Positions 1 to 4,931 of a DNA stretch of 19,059 nt are shown one piece after another. The notes beneath the pieces were generated by a model. The model ran no database searches. It saw nothing but the letters and a program-made list of their open reading frames with translations, and was not told the origin of the DNA. Source of the stretch: Angelakisella sp. (lineage in GTDB: Bacteria; Bacillota; Clostridia; Oscillospirales; Ruminococcaceae); contig JAAWEO010000021.1 in assembly GCA_022794295.1 (NCBI GenBank), positions 1 to 19,059 of the forward strand, written 5' to 3'. How positions within the stretch are numbered: position 1 is the first letter of the stretch; each line of letters begins with the position of its first letter. Position numbers and translations under genes: made by a program.

Positions 1-105
1 GGCCGGAGGCTCGTTGGCCGGATAAGGTGCTTTTTTCTGCGGAAAAAAGCGGGGCCCTTCGGGCTAAGGCCGCTTCGCGGCTATGGCCTGCGGGCCGGGG
101 GAGGA
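1..105. repeat. Hairpin-rich intergenic sequence at the left edge
   Basis: No gene is visible here. A perfect 9-bp stem (29-37 with 42-50, loop TGCG) built from a T6 run and an A6 run is followed by small GC hairpins with TTC loops: GCCC/GGGC around 54-64 and GCCGC/GCGGC around 70-82. An outer AGGCC/GGCCT pairing encloses the second. The same style of element, small GC hairpins next to an A/T-tract hairpin, lies at the far right end of the window. This suggests a dispersed intergenic repeat. The first stem could also be a terminator for a gene to the left. Family identity is not known to me. Confidence 0.45.
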
Positions 106-113
106 GGCAGAAT

Positions 114-142
114 TTTACAATTCTTGCATCCTAGGGTAAAAT
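114..142 (+). promoter_or_regulatory. Predicted sigma-A promoter of the recombinase gene
   Basis: A -35 element TTTACA (114-119) and a -10 element TAAAAT (137-142) are separated by 17 bp. They lie in an AT-rich pocket between GC-rich sequences, about 37 bp before the recombinase start. This promoter lies outside the inverted repeats, so the recombinase would be expressed in either orientation of the switch. Confidence 0.6.
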
Positions 143-178
143 AATAGCATTATTTTTCCCAAACAGGAGGATTTTGCT

Positions 179-1021
179 ATGGAGAGAAAAATTGGGGCTG
201 GGCATTTTGAGAGGTTTCGCCGGTGGCTGCTGGAGGAGGAGCGGGAGCCTGCCACCGTCGAAAAGTACCTGCGGGAGGTCCGGGCCTTTGCTGCTTGGCT
301 GGACGGTGCCCCGGTGACCAAAGAAGGAGCCACAGCCTGGAAAGCCCGCCTGACAGCCAGCGGATTTCAGCCTGGGACTGTCAACGGAAAGCTGTCGGCC
401 CTGAACAAATTCTTTGCCTTTTTGGGCTGGCCGGACTGCCGGGTGAAGTACCTGAGGCTCCAGCGGCGGGTATTCCGCAGCAGCGAGCGGGAGCTGAGCC
501 GGGAGGAGTACACCCGCCTGCTGGAAACCGCCAGGGCCCTGGGCCGGGAGCGGCTGGCCCTTCTCGTTGAAACCATCTGCGCTACAGGAATCAGAGTAAG
601 TGAACTCAAGTACATAACAGCGGAATCTGTACGCAATGGAAGGACAGAAATATCACTTAAAGGAAAGATCAGAACGATACTTATCCCGGGAAAGCTTTGC
701 CGGAAGCTGAAAAAATATATGAGCAAACAAAAAATCGCTTCCGGCGAGATCTTTCTCACCAGAAGCGGCAGGGGACTGAGCAGGCGGCAGATCTGGGCAG
801 AGATGAAGACCCTCTGCGCCCGGGCAGGGGTGGAGCGCACCAAGGTATTCCCCCATAATCTCCGGCATCTTTTTGCAAGAACATTTTACCGGGCCTGCCG
901 GGATGTGGTAAAATTGGCAGATGTTTTAGGGCACTCCAGCTTTGAAACCACCCGGATCTACCTGATCTCCACCGGTGCGGAACACGCCAGGCAGCTGGAG
1001 CGGTTGGGTCTTATTACATAG
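179..1021 (+). CDS. Tyrosine recombinase (site-specific invertase/integrase)
   Basis: This 280-residue protein is a complete tyrosine recombinase of XerC/XerD size. Residues about 8-95 match an N-terminal SAM-like core-binding domain and about 110-275 a catalytic domain. The catalytic set is all visible: R139 (in ATGIRVSEL), K163 (in LKGK), H226 and R229 (in HNLRH), H252 (in LGHSS) and nucleophile Y261 (in TRIYL). The start is an ATG eight bases after AGGAGG (165-170). The stop codon overlaps the first bases of a 29-bp inverted repeat that, with its partner, flanks a promoter. No phage, Xer/dif or transposon genes are nearby. The likely job is therefore local promoter inversion for the polysaccharide operon, not prophage integration. 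The family assignment is secure; the substrate assignment is inferred from position. About 590-730 is much more AT-rich than the 5' half of the gene. Confidence 0.93.
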   Translation: MERKIGAGHFERFRRWLLEEEREPATVEKYLREVRAFAAWLDGAPVTKEGATAWKARLTASGFQPGTVNGKLSALNKFFAFLGWPDCRVKYLRLQRRVFRSSERELSREEYTRLLETARALGRERLALLVETICATGIRVSELKYITAESVRNGRTEISLKGKIRTILIPGKLCRKLKKYMSKQKIASGEIFLTRSGRGLSRRQIWAEMKTLCARAGVERTKVFPHNLRHLFARTFYRACRDVVKLADVLGHSSFETTRIYLISTGAEHARQLERLGLIT

Positions 1022-1047
1022 GGACAGAATTTGCGTTCTGGGAACAA
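1019..1047 (+). repeat. Left 29-bp inverted repeat of the invertible segment
   Basis: This is an exact reverse complement of 1248-1276 over all 29 positions, and the match stops abruptly on both sides. It begins with the TAG stop codon of the recombinase. Inside it, CAGAA (1025-1029) and TTCTG (1036-1040) form a short palindrome around a 6-bp spacer. That is the usual geometry of a tyrosine-recombinase core site, with two binding arms and a crossover region. Confidence 0.9.
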
Positions 1048-1116
1048 AGAAGATGCCGGTCAGAGAGAACAGCGAGATTTTTCGTCGGATTTTCGGGAAA
1101 AAAGCGCAAAAAATCG

Positions 1117-1146
1117 GGGCCGCAAGTTAAAAAACATTTGCGGTCC
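1117..1146 (-). terminator. Possible hairpin/terminator inside the invertible segment
   Basis: Bases 1117-1125 pair with 1138-1146 around a 12-base A-rich loop. In minus-strand RNA the stem has one A/C mismatch. On the minus strand it is followed within a few bases by a T6 run (1113-1108) and then another T6 run (1103-1098). If the segment flips, this terminator-like signal would face the operon and could block readthrough from the recombinase gene. The stem is only moderate, so this is tentative. Confidence 0.3.
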
Positions 1147-1188
1147 TGTGTGTCATGCACAAACTTTCCCGGGGAACAGGGATGGGGA

Positions 1189-1218
1189 TTGAAATTCGGC
1201 GCAGAACTGTGATATAAT
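1189..1218 (+). promoter_or_regulatory. Promoter driving the polysaccharide operon (inside the invertible segment)
   Basis: A -35 element TTGAAA (1189-1194) and a consensus -10 element TATAAT (1213-1218) are 18 bp apart. TGA directly before the -10 completes an extended -10 motif. This is the best promoter in the window. The predicted transcript starts near 1225 and runs through the right inverted repeat into the AP2 protein gene and the polysaccharide genes. Confidence 0.8.
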
Positions 1219-1230
1219 GTAACCCTAGTA

Positions 1231-1276
1231 TAGGGACAGTTTGTCTGTTGTTCCCAGAACGCAAATTCTGTCCCTA
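1231..1276 (+). promoter_or_regulatory. 5' leader stem-loop formed with the right repeat arm
   Basis: TAGGGACAG (1231-1239) is the exact reverse complement of CTGTCCCTA (1268-1276). The predicted mRNA starts near 1225, so its leader could form this 9-bp stem with a 28-base loop. The stem ends four bases before the AGGAGG (1281-1286) of the next gene. It could protect the 5' end or tune translation. It may instead be a by-product of a third, degenerate recombinase half-site. Confidence 0.4.
1248..1276 (-). repeat. Right 29-bp inverted repeat of the invertible segment
   Basis: This is the perfect inverted partner of 1019-1047. It lies between the invertible promoter and the first gene of the operon, so it would be transcribed as part of the 5' leader in the ON state. 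Because both arms are identical, inversion leaves both the recombinase stop codon and this leader end unchanged. Confidence 0.9.
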
Positions 1277-1293
1277 AAACAGGAGGAGAGACG

Positions 1294-1782
1294 ATGGGAT
1301 ACTCGCGGCAAAAGCTGGATTTGAGTGGTCAGCGGTTCGGAAAGCTGGTTGTACTAAGCCCGGCAGAAAACATCGGCGGCCGGACGGCATGGCACTGCCA
1401 ATGTGACTGCGGCAGGCAGACAACAGTGATCACCAGCCATTTGCGCAATGGCCATACCAGAAGCTGCGGCTGCATGGGGCCGGGAAATACCCCCGGTGCC
1501 AATCTTCCGGGGCTGACCTATGTGGATGGCACCTGCATCGAAATGCTCCGGGCCAAAACGGTGCGCAGCAACAACACCAGCGGGGTCCCCGGGGTGGACT
1601 GGCTGACCCGCAAGCAGCGGTGGCGGGCCACCATCTGCTTTAAGGGAAAGCGGTATTACCTGGGCAGCTACATCCAGTTCGAGGATGCGGTCCGGGCCAG
1701 AAAGGAAGCCGAGGAACGGCTTCACGACAGCTTTCTGCTGGAATTTTCCAAGGCGGCCTCCCGGCAGTCAGCCGGGAATTGA
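1294..1782 (+). CDS. Zinc-ribbon/AP2-type DNA-binding protein
   Basis: This 162-residue protein has two visible parts. Residues about 10-60 form a cysteine-rich module (C35, C37, C39, C58, C60) of the kind found in front of AP2 or HNH domains in phage and mobile-element proteins. Residues about 92-147 look like an AP2/ERF-type DNA-binding domain, with the W-R-A-x-I and K-R-Y-Y-L-G-S-Y strand motifs followed by a helix. No HNH nuclease motif is visible, so a regulator or DNA-binding role is more likely than cleavage. ATG follows AGGAGG (1281-1286). It is the first gene after the invertible promoter, the place taken in Bacteroides capsule loci by the UpxY antiterminator, but it is not related to UpxY. 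The domain call is fairly sure; the regulatory role is inferred. Confidence 0.7.
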   Translation: MGYSRQKLDLSGQRFGKLVVLSPAENIGGRTAWHCQCDCGRQTTVITSHLRNGHTRSCGCMGPGNTPGANLPGLTYVDGTCIEMLRAKTVRSNNTSGVPGVDWLTRKQRWRATICFKGKRYYLGSYIQFEDAVRARKEAEERLHDSFLLEFSKAASRQSAGN

Positions 1783-1849
1783 CAAGTAGGATAGGGCTAT
1801 CATGTTTGACTTTACACAGGGGGACCCCTGAAAAGCAGAGGTGATAAGG

Positions 1850-2542
1850 ATGGAGACAAAGGACAGAGGGAGCCTGGCAGAGGAAATGATGGAGGATGCC
1901 CTGCTGCTGGAGGAGCTGCGTCCGGCCAGGCGCCGGCAGCTCTACCTGATGGTCAAACGGGCCCAGGACCTGTTTCTGTCCCTTCTGGCGCTGGTGGTTC
2001 TTTCGCCGGTGCTGCTGTTGATCGCCCTGGCCGTTGTTATTGATGACCCCCGGGGCGGCCCTCTTTTTACCCAGACCCGCTGCGGCCAGTGGGGAAAGGA
2101 GTTCCGGCTTTACAAATTCCGCACCATGTATATTGATGCCGAGGAACGGCTGGAGGCGCTGCTGCCCTATAACGAGATGACCGGCCCCGCCTTTAAGATC
2201 CGGAATGATCCCCGGGTCACCCGTTTCGGAAGGCTTTTGCGCTCCATGGGGCTGGATGAGCTGCCCCAGCTGCTGAATATCCTCCGGGGAGATATGTCCA
2301 TTGTGGGCCCCCGGCCTCCGCTCCCCCGGGAGGTGGTAAAATACACCCCCCACCAGCGGCTGCGGCTGGCGGTCAAGCCGGGCCTCACCTGCTTCTGGCA
2401 GGTGTGCCCCGCCAGGAACAGCCTGGGGTTCGATTCCTGGGTGGAGCTGGACCTGCACTATATCCGGGAGCGGAGCTGGCTCCTGGACTGGAAGCTGATT
2501 TTTTTGACCATCAGAGCGGTGGTAAAACGGGAAGGTATGTGA
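1850..2542 (+). CDS. Undecaprenyl-phosphate sugar-1-phosphate transferase (initiating enzyme)
   Basis: This is a bacterial sugar transferase of the WcaJ/PglC type (230 residues). It moves a sugar-1-phosphate from a nucleotide sugar onto undecaprenyl phosphate and starts each repeat unit at the inner membrane face. Visible features are one N-terminal membrane helix (about 39-63), the KFRTM motif (89-93), the catalytic Asp-Glu pair in LDELPQLLNILRGDMS (136-137), and VGPRPPL. It is of the short monotopic form, without the extra N-terminal membrane domain of WbaP. The upstream GTG at 1841 is possible, but AGAGGTGAT (1837-1845) is correctly placed only for the ATG at 1850. The donor sugar cannot be read from the sequence. 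Confidence 0.92.
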   Translation: METKDRGSLAEEMMEDALLLEELRPARRRQLYLMVKRAQDLFLSLLALVVLSPVLLLIALAVVIDDPRGGPLFTQTRCGQWGKEFRLYKFRTMYIDAEERLEALLPYNEMTGPAFKIRNDPRVTRFGRLLRSMGLDELPQLLNILRGDMSIVGPRPPLPREVVKYTPHQRLRLAVKPGLTCFWQVCPARNSLGFDSWVELDLHYIRERSWLLDWKLIFLTIRAVVKREGM

Positions 2543-2561
2543 TCACAAGGGAGGGGAAAGG

Positions 2562-3485
2562 ATGCTGCAAAAGGGAAAGAAAAAGGAGGGGGGAGGGCCC
2601 CCCGTCTTTCTGGCAAAGGGGAGGAAACCGGGGACAAAAACCGTTAGGGCGGTGTTGTGCCTGCTGCTGGCAGTTCTTGTTCTGATTCCGGCAGGACGCT
2701 GCCTTTTTTCGGAGGAGCTGGAGACCACCTTTTACCACCTGTATTCCCCCAAGGTCCTGGGGGGAGGGAACATCCGGGTGGTGGTGCTGTCGGACCTGCA
2801 CAACCGGGAGTTTGGTCCGGGCAATCAGGAGCTGATCCAACGGATCACCGCTTTGGAGCCGGATCTGATCGCCATTGCAGGGGATATGGTCAACGGGGAC
2901 GACCTGGATACCAGTGTTCTGACAGAGCTGTGCAGCGGCCTGCTGGAGGTCGCCCCGGTCTATCTGAGCCCCGGGAATCACGAAAACCACCTGATGTATG
3001 AAGAAGGCATCCCCCTGGAGGAGGAGCTGACCGCCTTGGGGGTCCATGTTTTGGTGAACCGGGCCGAGGAGGTGACGGTCCAAAGGACCCCGCTCCTGAT
3101 CGGCGGGCTGAACACCGCCCCGGAGGGCTACGAGGAATACGGTGCCGCCTTCTTCCGGGAATACGAAAAAAGCCCCCGTCTAAAGCTTTTGATCTCCCAT
3201 TACCCCAGCCTCTACTACGAGGCCCTGGCGGAGGGGAAGGTGGACCTGGGGATCTGCGGCCATTTTCATGGCGGTCAGGTGCGCCTCCCCATTGTGGGCG
3301 GCTTGTACCACGGGGATACCGGGCTGTTCCCCAAGTACAGCGGCGGGCTGTACCAGCTGACGGAGGGGGCTATCTTTGTCTCCCGGGGGATGGGGGGACA
3401 CAACCGCCTGGGGCGCTTTAACAACAGGCCGGAATTGGCAGTTGTAGATATCAACGGCCGCCAGGAGACCGCCCTGCGTGGATAG
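2562..3485 (+). CDS. Membrane-anchored metallophosphoesterase (YkuE/YaeI-like)
   Basis: This 307-residue calcineurin-like phosphoesterase has a basic N-terminus and one membrane helix at about 22-40, so the catalytic part probably lies outside the cell. The metal-binding motifs are complete: D78-L-H80, G107-D108-x-x-N111, G138-N-H140-E, an SHYP motif near 210, and G233-H-F-H236-G-G-Q. The nearest named relatives are YkuE/YaeI-type proteins, some of which act on lipid-linked substrates such as UDP-diacylglucosamine. Its place between the initiating transferase and the chain-length proteins suggests removal of phosphate from a lipid carrier or modification of the polymer. The substrate is unknown. 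The start is an ATG after a GGGAGGGG site. Confidence 0.85.
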   Translation: MLQKGKKKEGGGPPVFLAKGRKPGTKTVRAVLCLLLAVLVLIPAGRCLFSEELETTFYHLYSPKVLGGGNIRVVVLSDLHNREFGPGNQELIQRITALEPDLIAIAGDMVNGDDLDTSVLTELCSGLLEVAPVYLSPGNHENHLMYEEGIPLEEELTALGVHVLVNRAEEVTVQRTPLLIGGLNTAPEGYEEYGAAFFREYEKSPRLKLLISHYPSLYYEALAEGKVDLGICGHFHGGQVRLPIVGGLYHGDTGLFPKYSGGLYQLTEGAIFVSRGMGGHNRLGRFNNRPELAVVDINGRQETALRG

Positions 3486-3506
3486 AAAAGGAAGGAGTGA
3501 AAAGAA

Positions 3507-4931
3507 ATGATCCTGCTGAGCATGATCCTGCCGGCCGCCCTGGTGTGCCTGGTCCTTTTATACGGAAATCTGCTGCGGCGGTTTTTCCGCATCAGGGCAG
3601 AGCTGCCGGTCCTTGGCCTGCGGGACGGGCTGGGACAGCTTACCGGAAAGAAAAAGCGGCTGGCGGCCCTGGGGGCGCTGTTTTTTGCTGTCTGCTTTTT
3701 GGGCCAGCTGGGGGCGGAGCTTTGGTCCCCTGATATGCTGATGGTCTTTAATTACGAGGAGGCCGCCCGGGGACAGAACCCCAATGTCACCCGTTTTAAT
3801 GAATCCAACATCCTTTCGGATCACATCCTGGAGCAGGTGATCCGGCGGGGAGATCTAAAGGTCACCACAGAGCAGCTGTCGGAGCTTCTGACCATCTCTA
3901 CCCCCCTGGACGCCGAAAAGCTGGATGTCACCCAGGAATCGGACCTGAAGATCTCCACCGAATACCGGATCCACTGTTCAGAAAAGGTGTCCCTGTACCA
4001 CACCAGTCCAAAGGTGGTGCTGAACCTTCTGGCGGATGTGTATTGGGAGGATTTTGTCCATAACTACGCGGAAAATGACAACATTCTGGATCTCTCCTTC
4101 CAGGAGCTGGATGGAATGGAATACCTGGATGTGAAGAATTATCTGGAGATGCAGGCCAAGAAGCTGCGCAATTATCTGCCTGGCTACAGTGCCGAGAGCA
4201 GCAGCTTTCGGGCGCCGGAAAGCGGGGAGACCTTCGCCTCCCTGTCCCAGAAGATCGATAATTTTATCGAGATCGAGCTGGAGCGTTACGAGGCCCTGGT
4301 CCTGGAAAACGGCCTTTCCCGGGAACGGGATACCTACCGGTCCAGAATGGAATATGCCAACCGTGTTCTGGAAACCGAGCGGAGAAAGGACATGGCCGCC
4401 CACGATGTGCGGATCGAAGCCATTGAGATGTATAACGCCTTTATGACCCGCTTTGTGCTGATCCCCACCTACGACACCAATAGGGAATTTTATATGTCCA
4501 GAACAAAGGTGGGGGTGGACTATTTTGCGGCCGAGGCCAAGGAGCATCTGGCCTCCGCTGCCGAGCTGGGGGAGGAGATGGAGCACAACACCTATGCCTC
4601 CCAGCAGATCGGCGGCGCCTCGGCAGCCTCTGCCGCCTGGGTCCAGGCGGACCAGCGCATTGGGGAGCTGAAGGAGGAGCTGCTTCGCCTCTCTGACCAG
4701 TGCCGGGAGCTTTGCGGCGCCTACGTCCAGGAAAAGAGGGACGGTTATATCCAGGTCTGTTTTACCACTCCCTCCCTGGGGAAAAAGGTGGTACTCTCCC
4801 TGCTGCTCACAATGCTGTTCACCGCGGCCCTGGCCGGGAACAGCATTCTGAAGCGGGATCGCTCCGGCCGTGTCCCCCGGCCCCGGAAAGGGGCGGGAGC
4901 CGTTAAGGAAACCCAGGAGGTGGTATTGTGA
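3507..4931 (+). CDS. Wzz-like polysaccharide chain-length/co-polymerase protein
   Basis: This 474-residue membrane protein has two N-terminal hydrophobic helices (about 4-22 and 50-70), a long external part with a helical section (about 200-420), and a C-terminal helix (about 428-446) before a short basic tail. Just after the second helix, the segment FNYEEAARGQNPNVTRFN resembles the start of Wzz-type domains. These proteins set the length of Wzy-made polymers. The extra first helix is unusual for a classical two-helix Wzz. The ATG follows AAGGAGTG. The stop overlaps the next gene's GTG (GTGA), so the two are probably translationally coupled and form a pair of co-polymerase subunits. The family call rests on topology and the N-terminal motif. 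Confidence 0.65.
   Translation: MILLSMILPAALVCLVLLYGNLLRRFFRIRAELPVLGLRDGLGQLTGKKKRLAALGALFFAVCFLGQLGAELWSPDMLMVFNYEEAARGQNPNVTRFNESNILSDHILEQVIRRGDLKVTTEQLSELLTISTPLDAEKLDVTQESDLKISTEYRIHCSEKVSLYHTSPKVVLNLLADVYWEDFVHNYAENDNILDLSFQELDGMEYLDVKNYLEMQAKKLRNYLPGYSAESSSFRAPESGETFASLSQKIDNFIEIELERYEALVLENGLSRERDTYRSRMEYANRVLETERRKDMAAHDVRIEAIEMYNAFMTRFVLIPTYDTNREFYMSRTKVGVDYFAAEAKEHLASAAELGEEMEHNTYASQQIGGASAASAAWVQADQRIGELKEELLRLSDQCRELCGAYVQEKRDGYIQVCFTTPSLGKKVVLSLLLTMLFTAALAGNSILKRDRSGRVPRPRKGAGAVKETQEVVL

Larger units (their letters stand above)
1048..1247. other. Invertible promoter segment (phase-variation switch, ON orientation)
   Basis: This 200-bp non-coding segment is bounded by a perfect 29-bp inverted repeat and lies directly after a tyrosine recombinase gene. 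It contains a single clear promoter, at its right end, pointing to the polysaccharide operon. Flipping it would point the promoter left, antisense into the recombinase gene, and leave the operon without a visible promoter. The rest holds an AT-rich stretch and a hairpin at 1117-1146. The architecture matches recombinase-controlled invertible promoters known from capsule loci of gut bacteria. Inversion itself cannot be shown from a single sequence. Confidence 0.82.

Noticed and set aside
179..1021. Recombinase as a prophage or conjugative-element integrase
   Set aside because: No phage, excisionase, relaxase or attachment-site duplication is seen in the window, while a perfect inverted repeat around a promoter lies directly next to the gene.
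1817..1830. Palindrome CAGGGG/CCCCTG as a terminator between the AP2 gene and the sugar transferase
   Set aside because: The stem is only 5-6 bp with a 2-4 base loop and no T-tract, so it would not stop transcription of the operon.
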